Shown: in pieces, positions 10,020 through 17,995 of the stretch
Position numbering within the stretch: position 1 is the first letter of the stretch
Layout of the letters: the number at the start of each line of letters is the position of its first letter
Origin: Thalassobaculum sp. OXR-137
GTDB lineage: Bacteria > Pseudomonadota > Alphaproteobacteria > Thalassobaculales > Thalassobaculaceae
Direction of reading: 5' to 3'
Length of the DNA: 64,000 bases
Assembly (NCBI RefSeq): GCF_034377285.1
Contig: NZ_CP139715.1
Location: 372,001 to 436,000 of the forward strand
The notes under the pieces: generated by a model
Databases searched by the model: none
What the model was told of the DNA's origin: nothing
The model's input: only the letters and a program-made list of their open reading frames with translations
Made by a program: the position numbers and the translations under genes

Positions 10020-10451
10020 CTACGGTTGCAGCTTGGTTCGGACGGTGAAGTCGAGCTGGCGCCACACGACCTGGTCGCGCAGGCCGAGGGTGCGGCTCCC
10101 GGCAAACTGCATGGAGTCCTCGGCCCCGGTCGGCTTCCACCCCGCCAGCTGTGCGGTGACGGTCGCCTCCAGGTCTTCGATGGCCAGACTTGCGCCGGCG
10201 CCTCGCGGATCCCGCAGGTTGCCCAACGCCAGCACGACAGCGATGCCGCGGGTCACGAGCTGCCGGTGCTTCCCGATCAGCTCGGACTTGCCGGCTCTGT
10301 CGGTCGTAGCGATCACATAGCCAGCGGGTTGCAGGTGGCGCGGCGGGTTGCCGGTGAGTGCCGCGAACTCCGCGACACCTTCGATCAGCACCAGGCCACT
10401 GGCTTCTTTGCCCTCTTGGAGGCGTGCGATCGTCTGCGACAGGATCGTCAT
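10020..10451 (-). CDS. Tail terminator-like protein (Mu gp37 position)
   Basis: This 143-residue protein starts MTILSQTIARLQ at 10451 in an ATGA overlap with the morphogenesis gene. Segments such as RGIAVVLALGNLRDPRG and LEATVTAQLAGWKP fit the fold of phage tail completion/terminator proteins, which cap the tail tube and join it to the head connector. The order gpG-like, terminator, then tube agrees with this. Sequence recognition is moderate, so a general tail-completion role is safer than a specific family. Confidence 0.65.
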   Translation of the reverse strand: MTILSQTIARLQEGKEASGLVLIEGVAEFAALTGNPPRHLQPAGYVIATTDRAGKSELIGKHRQLVTRGIAVVLALGNLRDPRGAGASLAIEDLEATVTAQLAGWKPTGAEDSMQFAGSRTLGLRDQVVWRQLDFTVRTKLQP

Positions 10452-10984
10452 GCCGCACCCCCGGCCGCCATGGCGATCGGGGTGAACAGCCAAGCCTCGA
10501 ACATGTCGATCACGGACGCCTCGTCCTCCGGACCGAAGCCGACGAACGGGCGGGGCGGCATGGTCACGCTCTGGACGTTGACGAAGCCCTCCTGGCCGCC
10601 TTCAGCGGCGAAGCCAGGCACCGTGAAGGACAGGCCTTTTTCGGTCTTAGCGCGGATCACGCCACCGAATTGGTGGATGGCCGCATAGATCACGTTGGTC
10701 CCCACCATGACCTCGCCGGCGGAGGCCTCGTAGGTCATGGAGTTTCGGAGGCGAGCGCTGTCAACCAGCGTCTGGCCACCCTCCTGAGAAGCTCGTCGGC
10801 TCTTCGGCCAGGCGGTCCCGTCCGGACCCTTGCCCGTCTCGAACCGGTCGAGCACGTTGTCGCGCAACGCGGCGCCGATGGGATCCAACAGCTCCGTCAG
10901 ATCCTGCCCGCCGTCCGCCCACTGCGACAGCACGGTCGCCGCGCGGACCTCGTCGATCGACAGGGAAGCGGAGAAGCCGGCCAT
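10448..10984 (-). CDS. Phage virion morphogenesis protein (Mu gpG-like, head-tail joining)
   Basis: The 178-residue protein contains the hallmark block KGPDGTAWPKS followed by LVDSARLRNSM and GTNVIYAAIHQFGG, typical of the phage virion morphogenesis family (tail completion, gpG/gpS type). In Mu-like phages these proteins are needed for head-tail joining. The C-terminal MPPRPFVGFGPEDEA is also characteristic. It follows the DUF1320 gene by 2 nt and overlaps the terminator-like gene by 4 nt, so it is probably translationally coupled. Unlike Mu, where G precedes I, it lies here after the capsid genes, as in B3-like phages. Confidence 0.88.
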   Translation of the reverse strand: MAGFSASLSIDEVRAATVLSQWADGGQDLTELLDPIGAALRDNVLDRFETGKGPDGTAWPKSRRASQEGGQTLVDSARLRNSMTYEASAGEVMVGTNVIYAAIHQFGGVIRAKTEKGLSFTVPGFAAEGGQEGFVNVQSVTMPPRPFVGFGPEDEASVIDMFEAWLFTPIAMAAGGAA

Positions 10985-10986
10985 GG

Positions 10987-11406
10987 TCAGAAGTCCTTCA
11001 GGCCGGTTCGGGACATCAGGCGATCGTCGCCGACGAACTCGATGGTCGCGGACGCCGGCCCGGCGGCGGTCACTCCATCGTCGCCGAGCGTCGCCTTGCC
11101 GGCGGCCACGTCGCGCAGCCAGGTGAGCGAGTCTTTGTAGGCGGTGCGGACCTGCTCGGTCGGCGCATCGGCGTGGAGGAAGTAGCGGGCAATGTCGCCG
11201 GCGACACGCACCAGGCGCTCCGGGACCGTGGCGAGCGGCAGGGCCGCCCGCGCCGCGATGTAGCTGTCGATCAGCTCGTCGGCATCGGCCAAGGCGGAGG
11301 CGACCACCTCCGCATCGATCGAGCCGACGTTATCGCGATCGGTGAGCTGAAGGATCTCCAGCTCACCGAAACGATCGACCAGGGCCTGTTGCGTGGCGTA
11401 GGTCAT
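10987..11406 (-). CDS. gp36-like DUF1320 protein (head-tail connector)
   Basis: A 139-residue protein beginning MTYATQQALVDRFGELEILQLTD, the typical N-terminus of DUF1320 (Mu gp36). These proteins resemble head-completion adaptors that sit below the portal. The mostly helical sequence, with ADADELIDSYIAARAALPL and RVAGDIARYFLH, agrees with that fold. The start overlaps the gp35-like stop (ATGA 11403-11406), reproducing the Mu order T, gp35, gp36. Confidence 0.92.
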   Translation of the reverse strand: MTYATQQALVDRFGELEILQLTDRDNVGSIDAEVVASALADADELIDSYIAARAALPLATVPERLVRVAGDIARYFLHADAPTEQVRTAYKDSLTWLRDVAAGKATLGDDGVTAAGPASATIEFVGDDRLMSRTGLKDF

Positions 11407-11768
11407 GCGCTCTTGCCGCTGCCCTTCTTAGGCTTCTCTGCGTCGGCCTTCTCTGCGTTGGCCTTCTCTGCGTTGGCGTTGTCGGCAGCGGCCTTGTCGG
11501 CAGCGGCCTTGTCGGCAGCGGCCTTGTCGGCAGCGGCCCGGTCAGCGGCGGCCTTGTCGGCAGCAGCCTTGTCGGCGGCGGCCTTGTCGTCCTCGTCGTC
11601 CTCCAGTTCCACCGGAGAGACGGAGAGCATCGGCTCGGCCAGAAACTGGCGGAGCTGGTCCTCGGAGAAGCGGTCGACCGGATAATCGGTCGGCTTCTTC
11701 GGGTGGCGGACGCCAGCGCGACGGAAGCCGTCGCGCTGGGCGGAGATCCGGATGCCGGGGCGCGCCAT
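11403..11768 (-). CDS. gp35-like phage protein with AADKA repeats
   Basis: The 121-residue protein follows the major capsid gene, the place of Mu gp35. The first about 55 residues are ordered (for example DRFSEDQLRQFLAEPML), then comes an acidic linker and about ten five-residue repeats of AADKA/AEKA type ending in a Lys-rich tail. The repeats would form a charged, probably extended or helical stretch. They are encoded by 15-bp direct repeats (11,432-11,590) that could vary in number by slippage. The exact role is unknown. Confidence 0.8.
   Translation of the reverse strand: MARPGIRISAQRDGFRRAGVRHPKKPTDYPVDRFSEDQLRQFLAEPMLSVSPVELEDDEDDKAAADKAAADKAAADRAAADKAAADKAAADKAAADNANAEKANAEKADAEKPKKGSGKSA
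11432..11590 (-). repeat. 15-bp tandem repeats inside the gp35-like gene
   Basis: On the + strand the unit is GGCCTTGTCGGCAGC and variants (GGCCTTCTCTGCGTT), head to tail about ten times. The copies are not identical, several having one or two substitutions. The unit is a multiple of three, so expansion or contraction keeps the frame. Confidence 0.9.
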
Positions 11769-11770
11769 GA

Positions 11771-12667
11771 TCAGGCCGCCAGCAACTGTTCGACGTGGTG
11801 CATGGCCGTGCCCTGGGCCACGTTGGTCGCACCGGCCGCGTCACGCTCGGCCTTCAGGACCTCCAGAGCCTTCTTCTCCAGGCTCGGCGGCACGACCAGC
11901 AGGTTCGGGCGCAGCCGCAGCTGGCGGCCATGGTCGCCGGTCATGGACATCATGGCGGCGCGGGCGGCGAAGTAGTTCTCGGAGTTGAGCGTCTGCTTCG
12001 ACGCATAGGCCAGCTGCCAGAGCCCGAACCCGGCAGCGCAGCGCATGTCCACACCCCACACGAACTGCTTCGCCATGAAGACGTTCGGGTCGGTGTTGTT
12101 GATCAGCGCTGTGAGCTGCGCCCGGCGGCGCATCTGGAAGATGAGCGGCTTGATCGCCCGCGTGGTGTCCAACAGGAACCAGGCGGTGCCGGCGCCGCCC
12201 TGGAAATTGGAAACACTCTGCTCGTCGCCGTTCTCGCCGATCACCGGGTGGTCTGTGTCGAAGAAATACTGGCCGTCGTAGCAGGCCTCAGTGAAGCCGG
12301 ACTTCAGCAGGTTCCAGACCAGAAAGTCCGGGTGCTCGGCCGCCGTCTGACCCAGGTCGGCGACCAACGGGTTGTAGACCCCGATCTGATCGTCCTCGAT
12401 GTCATCGCGATCTACGCCGATCGTGTTCTCGAACGCTTCGTTCTCGACCTTGTAGCCATCCTTGGCCACGTTGTTGATGACACGGTCGCCAACCCACCGC
12501 CGCATGCCCTGCAGCTTGGCGAGCCAGCGATAGTCGTTCTCGCGGGTGGTCGAGGGGACTTCCATGGCGATCTTGTTCCAGGTCGTCTCGACGCCGCCCA
12601 GGGCGCCGTTGAAGATCGTGTTGAAGCTGGTGTTGATCCCAGCCAGCGATGCGCGATTGACTTCCAA
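11771..12667 (-). CDS. Major capsid protein (Mu gpT family)
   Basis: The 298-residue protein starts MEVNRASLAGINTSFNTIFN, the usual opening of Mu-like major head subunits. It contains further family blocks (YRWLAKLQGMRRWVGDRV, FLVWNLLKSGFTEACYDGQY, FFDTDHPV, RLRPNLLVVPPSLE). It would form the icosahedral shell, with an HK97-type fold expected. It follows the decoration and protease/scaffold genes as in Mu. Length and domain content look complete. Confidence 0.96.
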   Translation of the reverse strand: MEVNRASLAGINTSFNTIFNGALGGVETTWNKIAMEVPSTTRENDYRWLAKLQGMRRWVGDRVINNVAKDGYKVENEAFENTIGVDRDDIEDDQIGVYNPLVADLGQTAAEHPDFLVWNLLKSGFTEACYDGQYFFDTDHPVIGENGDEQSVSNFQGGAGTAWFLLDTTRAIKPLIFQMRRRAQLTALINNTDPNVFMAKQFVWGVDMRCAAGFGLWQLAYASKQTLNSENYFAARAAMMSMTGDHGRQLRLRPNLLVVPPSLEKKALEVLKAERDAAGATNVAQGTAMHHVEQLLAA

Positions 12668-12682
12668 GGGTGCCTCCGGGGC

Positions 12683-13522
12683 TCAGGTTTCGATCAGCAG
12701 GGTGACCGCCGCGGTCCGCGCCGCGTCGTTGGTGCCACCCGGCGTGATGGTGATGACATCGCCGGCGGCCACCACGTTGGCGGCCGAGGGCGTGGCGCTG
12801 TCCGCGTCACCGGCGGCGGAGCCCGCCTGAGTGATCGTGATCACGCCGTTGGTGACGGGCGTCGCGCCGATGGCGGCCGTCAGCGTGGCGTTGCCGGTGG
12901 TCAGGGCGCCGTCGATCACCGAACGGATGCTGGTGATCATCCCCGCGACGGGGCTCACGATCCGGATCGGGTCGGTGCCGTCGAGAGCGGCGGCATCCGG
13001 GACGGAGAGCACCACCTGGTTGGCGCCGATGTTCGCCCGCGCCGTAGCCGCGTCGTCGACGTCGTCCAGATTGTTCTGGTCGAGCAGTGCGCCGGCATCG
13101 CTGTCGAACGGACCGTTGCCGACCAGGACCCACACCCCGCGGGTATCGACGTCGATAATCCGTCCAGCCCGCGACCGGGCGCCGGTGTCCGACGTCTTGG
13201 CCACCGTCTGATCATCGACGATGTAGCAGGCACTGTGGATGTTGGCGGCCGTGATCGCGTCGCCGCCTTCGCTGTTGGCGTACTGGAAGACGCCGCGCTT
13301 CACCTTCACCGACTTCGCGCCGTTGGCCCCGAGGCTGTTGTCGACCTGCTCCTCGGCCCGGCCGACGGCGATCAGCCCGGTGGCGGTCGAGCCCGGCTCG
13401 GCATAGCCGCCGTTCAGGACCACCAGGGAGCCGGCATGGATGGTGGTGGCGGCCGCGACCAGCAGCACCACCAGTTCGCCCGAACGCTCGGGCGTGTTGC
13501 GATCTCCGGTCAGCGCCGTCAT
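12683..13522 (-). CDS. Capsid decoration/cement-like protein with Ig-like extension
   Basis: This 279-residue protein lies between the protease/scaffold and the capsid genes. The N-terminal about 110 residues are small, Gly/Ala/Val-rich and beta-type (AATTIHAGSLVVLNGGYA), resembling DUF2190-like capsid cement proteins. The C-terminal about 150 residues (Thr/Ala/Ile/Asn-rich, for example TTGNATLTAAIGATPV) look like an added beta-sandwich domain that could project from the capsid surface. The two-part reading is inference from composition and position. Confidence 0.72.
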   Translation of the reverse strand: MTALTGDRNTPERSGELVVLLVAAATTIHAGSLVVLNGGYAEPGSTATGLIAVGRAEEQVDNSLGANGAKSVKVKRGVFQYANSEGGDAITAANIHSACYIVDDQTVAKTSDTGARSRAGRIIDVDTRGVWVLVGNGPFDSDAGALLDQNNLDDVDDAATARANIGANQVVLSVPDAAALDGTDPIRIVSPVAGMITSIRSVIDGALTTGNATLTAAIGATPVTNGVITITQAGSAAGDADSATPSAANVVAAGDVITITPGGTNDAARTAAVTLLIET

Positions 13523-13525
13523 GGA

Positions 13526-14614
13526 TCAGCCCTCCGCCTGCACGCCAAGCTCTGCCTGGCGGGTCTTTTTGAAGTCCTCGAGCGGCACGCCCATCTGGGA
13601 CGCGATCGCGCGGTCGATCTCGGAGAGCCCGTCCTCGCCCTTCTGGGGCTGAGCGGCGAGGCCCGAGGTGCCGGTAACCACCGGCGCCTTCTCCGACCAG
13701 GCCTTGAAGCCGGCGAGATCCTGGGAGGCGTAGGCGGTCGCCCATTCCTTCAGCGCCGGCGAGACCTTCCCGGCCTTCACCGCCGCATCGACGGCCGCGG
13801 TCGCCTTGTCGGTCGACAGCTCCTTCTGGATCGAAGCCAGGGAGGTCTGCAGCTCGGTGACCTGTTCGATCGGCACGAACTTGGACGGGTCGGGCGCGGT
13901 CGACTTCCGCGCCTCGTCGATCGCAGCGGCGAGGGCCGTCTCGGTCGTGTCCTTCACGCCGAGCTTGCTGGCCATCGCAGTGACGATCGCCGTCGAGCTG
14001 GAGAGCTTCTGAACATGCGCCAGGGCGGTCGCCTGGTCGGTGTCCTCCTTGAGGCCCAGCGCCTCAAGCAATGCTTTCAGGAACGGGTCCACCTGGACCT
14101 CCTTGTGCTGCTGCTGGTGGGAAAGGGCGGTCATGACGAAGGCGGGATTGTTCGTCAGCGCTGCATGGCGCAGCCGGACGATCTGCCGGCCTTCCTTCGT
14201 GTAGTCGAAGACCGGGGAGATGAAGCGATACTCTTTGGCCGCGATCGCCTGGGCCGCAGCAGCGGTCCACTCGACGCGTCCCCAGATGCCATCGGCCCGC
14301 TCGGCAAGCTCTTTGATCCAGCCCGCGGCGCGGGCCGTGCCGCCGACGCCTTTGACGGCCGACAGGTCGATCTGGTGGTCGTAGTCGATCGGGAGATCCA
14401 GGCCACGGGCCGCCGAGATCGAGGTCGCGATCACCGAGGCGGTGTCGGTTAGCTCATACGGCGGGCGTCCGTCGCGCGGCTGAATGAGGCCGAGCGGCAT
14501 CAGCTGGATCCACTCGGGCGCAACGCCGGCGACCGGATCCGGAAGCTGAATAACCGCGCCCATACCGGTTTCGTGGCGCGTGGGGTCTGTGACCTTCTTG
14601 CTCATGGAGAGCAT
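13526..14614 (-). CDS. Head maturation protease/scaffold (Mu gpI-like)
   Basis: The product is about 362 residues from ATG 14614; ATG 14605 is a close alternative, and any start further upstream would lie inside the regulatory palindrome. The N-terminal half has the Mu I-type protease signature: LMPLGLIQPRDGRPPY, LDLPIDYDHQIDLSAV and EYRFISPVFDY. The C-terminal half (about residues 180-330) is Ala/Lys/Glu-rich and helical, like the scaffold part that in Mu is also made separately as gpZ. The protease should cleave scaffold during prohead maturation. It is the first gene after the long non-coding gap and the second late-type palindrome, so it probably heads its own transcript. Confidence 0.9.
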   Translation of the reverse strand: MLSMSKKVTDPTRHETGMGAVIQLPDPVAGVAPEWIQLMPLGLIQPRDGRPPYELTDTASVIATSISAARGLDLPIDYDHQIDLSAVKGVGGTARAAGWIKELAERADGIWGRVEWTAAAAQAIAAKEYRFISPVFDYTKEGRQIVRLRHAALTNNPAFVMTALSHQQQHKEVQVDPFLKALLEALGLKEDTDQATALAHVQKLSSSTAIVTAMASKLGVKDTTETALAAAIDEARKSTAPDPSKFVPIEQVTELQTSLASIQKELSTDKATAAVDAAVKAGKVSPALKEWATAYASQDLAGFKAWSEKAPVVTGTSGLAAQPQKGEDGLSEIDRAIASQMGVPLEDFKKTRQAELGVQAEG

Positions 14615-14639
14615 GGTGGAGCCGCCACCAGCCCGAAAA

Positions 14640-14662
14640 CATGGTGACACCTGTCACCATGG
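14640..14662. promoter_or_regulatory. 23-bp palindrome, putative late-activator site (PI analogue)
   Basis: Near-perfect dyad with inner arms GGTGACA and TGTCACC, a 2-bp centre, and outer CAT/ATG extensions. The identical 23 bases recur at 22,445-22,467, upstream of the endolysin operon. The site is 26 bp before the protease/scaffold start, the position of the C-activated promoter PI in Mu. It is most likely the operator of the Mor/C-type activator encoded at 22,475-22,879. No clear -10 box was seen. Confidence 0.75.
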
Positions 14663-15149
14663 GGAGCGATTAAACGGAAGGTCGGGAAGCGGTTCGGTGG
14701 GGCTTCAGGCCCGGTCGGTCGACTGGATCAGTCCCCCGAACTGGCCCCAGCATGGTGGTTTCGGGGTGCGCGGGCAAGAGACAGTCCGCCGAGCTACTCC
14801 CGAATGGGCCTGGGAGGCGCTCCAGGCCGTTTAAAAATCGTTTAAGGGATTTCAGGGCATCACCGGGGGTCTCAGAGCGATCTCGGCCGTCCTGGGGCTT
14901 CCTAGCGCCTCGCCTTGCGCGGTGGCTGTCTGTTCCAGAGGAGCGATCACTGGAATTTAAACGACCTTAAACGCGCTTCGATCCGATCGGTGGTGTCGTT
15001 CAGCCATTGCTTGACTGGATTTCATGGCGAGCCTACCTGATAGGAGCGGCGCGCGCGACACGGTGAAACTCTCCCGGCCGTAGCACCGTCCTCGGTAACG
15101 AAGACGGGAGCGCAATGCGGGGTTCATGGGAGGCCCCGCCGCGCGCCGT
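14663..15149. other. 487-bp non-coding gap, candidate central gyrase-site region
   Basis: No credible gene was found in either strand here, in a prophage that is otherwise packed. The gap lies between the MuF gene and the protease gene and close to the estimated centre of the element; in Mu the strong gyrase site lies between G and I. Five copies of the rare heptamer TTAAACG occur: direct at 14,670, 14,957 and 14,967, inverted at 14,828 and 14,839. They make an inverted pair of doublets about 110 bp apart. Related motifs occur near the right prophage end (34,841, 34,852). Function is inferred from position only. Confidence 0.55.
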
Positions 15150-16376
15150 CTACTCCTCCCAGGATCCAAACAGAATGCGACCTCGCTGGATCAGCCGGCG
15201 GATATCGGCCGAGTTGGTCCGCCGGAACGACGTCACATAGGTCGCGGCTCCCGTGTCCGTCGCCTTGACCGCCGCCATAAGCGGGCCGTCCTGCCGCCGG
15301 ACGATCACCACCGACACGTCACGATCCTGGACGATCAGGGAGGGCGCCGCGCCCAGCTCGGGCAGCTGCCGGTACTGAGCCGGGGTCAGGTCGGGATGCT
15401 GGCGGAGGTTCTTCGTCAAGCTCTCGGGCGACAGAACGGCGATCGGCGACCTGGCGCCGATCTCTTCGGCTACCGCCGGCGGCAGGCGCATGACCGGCAT
15501 GGGCACGGTCGGCTTCGTCAGCTGGCGGGCGAAGTCCGGCGATCGCACAACGTCACGCAGGGCCGCATGGGCGATATCCGGGCGGGCGCCGGCGAGCTTG
15601 TCCAGCAGCGCGCGGGTGGCGCCGGACGACAGGCCCTGCTCCAGGGTCGCGTCGCGTCGGACGGCGTCGGCAGCGAGCCCGACATGGTAGTTCCATCCCG
15701 GATCGATCCCGGCTGGCACATTCTGGATCTCGCCGGTCCGCTGGTTTTCCCACCGGCGTTCCCTCAAGACGGGTGCTTCACTCACGCCGCCGAGCCGCTC
15801 GGCCTCTCTCGCCGAGAGCTGGCGCACGGTGCAACGACAGTTCCAGCCGTTGGGCGGGTAGTGGGTCGACCACCAGGCGTCGTCGACGGGGAGCACGGTA
15901 CCGTGCCAGGCCTGATGTTCCGGCCGGGTGCGATCATCATCGACGGCGACGTACCGCAGATAGGGCCGTAGCCGCTTGGTGCGCTGGATCTGCTCCCAAC
16001 GGCCGGCCGCATATGAGGTTCGGAGATTCACGTCGAAGATCGTCTTCAGCCGTCGCGGGCTGCCGAGCTGCGCCAGGCGCTCCTCGCCAGTGACCGGGTC
16101 GGTTACGCGCTGCCGGCCCCACCATCCCTTGGCCTGCAGCAGTGGCTCCAGGCCCTCGCGGAACTGAGCGAAGGTGGTGCCGTCGGCAAGCGCCTGGTCG
16201 ACGGCGCCGCGGATGTCCTCAAGGATGTCTAGCTGCATCGCCTTGGCTACGGTGAAGTACCGGGCGTGCTCGCTCTGCCAGACGTCCTGCCAGGCAAAGC
16301 CCACCTTGAAGCCCTTCGAGCGGAAGTAGTCGACCGCCTCGCGCGGCGGAAGCGGTTTCAATTCGAGCGCGGGCAT
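15150..16376 (-). CDS. Minor head protein MuF with C-terminal nuclease-toxin-like domain
   Basis: Residues about 30-190 form the MuF head-morphogenesis domain (Mu gp30), with DVNLRTSYAAGRWEQIQ and the closing HYPPNGWNCRCTVRQL. Such proteins bind the portal and are packaged in the head. Residues about 300-402 look like a separate domain: LSPESLTKNLRQHPDL, YRQLPELGAAPSLIV, then strands ending in TYVTSFRRTNSADIRRL. This resembles the phage Barnase/EndoU/ColicinE5-RelE-like nuclease domains (PBECR) found at the C-terminus of many MuF proteins. It may be an injected RNase effector; activity is not shown. The gene follows the portal by 3 nt and ends at the non-coding gap. Confidence 0.9.
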   Translation of the reverse strand: MPALELKPLPPREAVDYFRSKGFKVGFAWQDVWQSEHARYFTVAKAMQLDILEDIRGAVDQALADGTTFAQFREGLEPLLQAKGWWGRQRVTDPVTGEERLAQLGSPRRLKTIFDVNLRTSYAAGRWEQIQRTKRLRPYLRYVAVDDDRTRPEHQAWHGTVLPVDDAWWSTHYPPNGWNCRCTVRQLSAREAERLGGVSEAPVLRERRWENQRTGEIQNVPAGIDPGWNYHVGLAADAVRRDATLEQGLSSGATRALLDKLAGARPDIAHAALRDVVRSPDFARQLTKPTVPMPVMRLPPAVAEEIGARSPIAVLSPESLTKNLRQHPDLTPAQYRQLPELGAAPSLIVQDRDVSVVIVRRQDGPLMAAVKATDTGAATYVTSFRRTNSADIRRLIQRGRILFGSWEE

Positions 16377-16379
16377 CGA

Positions 16380-17984
16380 TCAGGCACCCGCGTCGGAACT
16401 GTCGTCGATCGGCGCGTCGACCTCACCGGCCAGTCGTGCTGCAAAGCCGGCCTGGGCCAGTACGGTGATGACCTCGTCGGGCTCCATCTCTTCGATCAGC
16501 TCCGGAAGGCGATCGCGCAGCTCCTCCAGGCTCGTCACGTCCTCGAGCAGCTGGCGGACCGGATCCACGATCGGCTCGACCATCGGGCGCCAGTCGTCAA
16601 TCGCCTCGTCGGCAAGCTCGGTTACGGCGTCACGATCGCCGCGCGCTTGGGCGGCGGCCGTTGCCGTGTCCTGCTCCGGGTCCGACGCACCATCTCGGTT
16701 CTCGTTCGGTGCGCCCGGCGAGGCACGCCGACGGGGCTGCAGCAGCTCCTCGTCCTTGTCGGGATCCGGCAAGCCGAGCTTGTCGCGGACGACGGACGAT
16801 CCGACCTTGCCGCCCATGTCGACATACTTCTCGATCAGCGGCATCAGCTTGGCCATGTCCGTCTGGTCGGGCAGGCCGATGAAGACCCGAGGGTACTTGC
16901 CATCCTTCGGCGGGCCGAAATTCAGATCGATCATCGGCTTGACCAGGTCCCGGTTGATCGGGATCGCCAGGCGCTTGGCGTCGCTCTGCTGGATATCCTG
17001 ACGCACCTGGTCGTGAACCTTGCCGACCGCATAGCCGCCGGCGATCGCGTCGGTGGTCCCCACCTGACCGAGCACGGCCTTGGAGATCTGCTGATCCAGG
17101 AAGTTCGCGAGGCTGCTGAAGAGGGCGCCGTCGCCTTTCGAGGCCGACTCAACGAAGTCGATCTTCATGCTGTCGGGAATGATGCCGCCGGCGTCGTGAC
17201 CGAGCTGCGATACGGCCCGCAGCAGCATCCGGCGGTCTTCCGGCGTGGATCCGTTCGGATACATGCCCAGCCGCAGCGGCTGACCATAGGTCTCCAGGAA
17301 CGAGACCCAATCCTTCAGGCCGAAGTTTTTGAACAGCCAGGCCCACGACACCGGCCGGGCGAGACCGCCGCGGATCGGCAGGCCGGACTTGGCCTGGATG
17401 ATCGACGTGATGAACTTGTACGGCGCAAGAGGCACAGGCTGACCGGCGTCGTCGCGCAGCCGAATGGTGCGAAGGTCGACCAGGTCGAACATGAACCACC
17501 GGGGATCCCGCCATTCCAGACGCCTCGGCCACCACTGTTTCTCGCTCGTCTCCCACAGGATCTCGACAACGCTGAAGCCCTTGCCGATCGCGTCGAGCAT
17601 GTCGAACAACTCGTCTTCCAGCTCGTCTCGGCGGAGCCATTCCCGAATGAAGTCCGCGTGCTCCTGCCAGGGGCCTTTGTCCTCGGCCGCTTCCACCGTG
17701 ATCTCGAGCTGGGCGACGGCGCGCTTGCGCGCCCCAAGGACGCCGACGTAGTGGAGGTCCTTCTCCTCGATGTCCTCGGCCAGCTCGAGATAGGAGACCG
17801 GGTCGCCTTCCTCAGAGGCACGCAGGATCGTGCCGAGCCGGGCGGGTGTGAGGCCGCGCGACGGGTGCTCGCCGATCGGGCGGCGCACACCGGCCATGGT
17901 CGGACCGGCCAGCTCGTCGAGAAGGACCTCGCGGCGTAGCGGCGTCACACCGTCCGGGCCAACAAGTGTCGGGATCTTGGCCAT
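16380..17984 (-). CDS. Portal protein (Mu gp29, DUF935)
   Basis: The 534-residue protein contains the DUF935 blocks DPVSYLELAEDIEEKDLHYV, GVLGARKRAVAQLEITVE, GKGFSVVEILWE and LEWRDPRWFMFD, all typical of Mu-like portals. It would form the dodecameric ring through which DNA is packaged and ejected. The last about 110 residues are acidic and variable. It sits 11 nt after the large terminase gene and 3 nt before MuF, the standard Mu order gp28-gp29-gp30. The N-terminal motif HPSRGLTPARLG is also characteristic. Confidence 0.96.
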   Translation of the reverse strand: MAKIPTLVGPDGVTPLRREVLLDELAGPTMAGVRRPIGEHPSRGLTPARLGTILRASEEGDPVSYLELAEDIEEKDLHYVGVLGARKRAVAQLEITVEAAEDKGPWQEHADFIREWLRRDELEDELFDMLDAIGKGFSVVEILWETSEKQWWPRRLEWRDPRWFMFDLVDLRTIRLRDDAGQPVPLAPYKFITSIIQAKSGLPIRGGLARPVSWAWLFKNFGLKDWVSFLETYGQPLRLGMYPNGSTPEDRRMLLRAVSQLGHDAGGIIPDSMKIDFVESASKGDGALFSSLANFLDQQISKAVLGQVGTTDAIAGGYAVGKVHDQVRQDIQQSDAKRLAIPINRDLVKPMIDLNFGPPKDGKYPRVFIGLPDQTDMAKLMPLIEKYVDMGGKVGSSVVRDKLGLPDPDKDEELLQPRRRASPGAPNENRDGASDPEQDTATAAAQARGDRDAVTELADEAIDDWRPMVEPIVDPVRQLLEDVTSLEELRDRLPELIEEMEPDEVITVLAQAGFAARLAGEVDAPIDDSSDAGA

Positions 17985-17995
17985 GCTCTCGTCTC

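Noticed and set aside
11432-11590. Short regular repeats as a CRISPR array
   Set aside because: The 15-bp units are contiguous without spacers, in frame, and encode AADKA repeats.
11795-14452. 885-codon + strand open frame across capsid, decoration and protease genes
   Set aside because: It is antisense to three recognised Mu-type genes, and its composition (R, G, V, D-rich) is that of a shadow frame.
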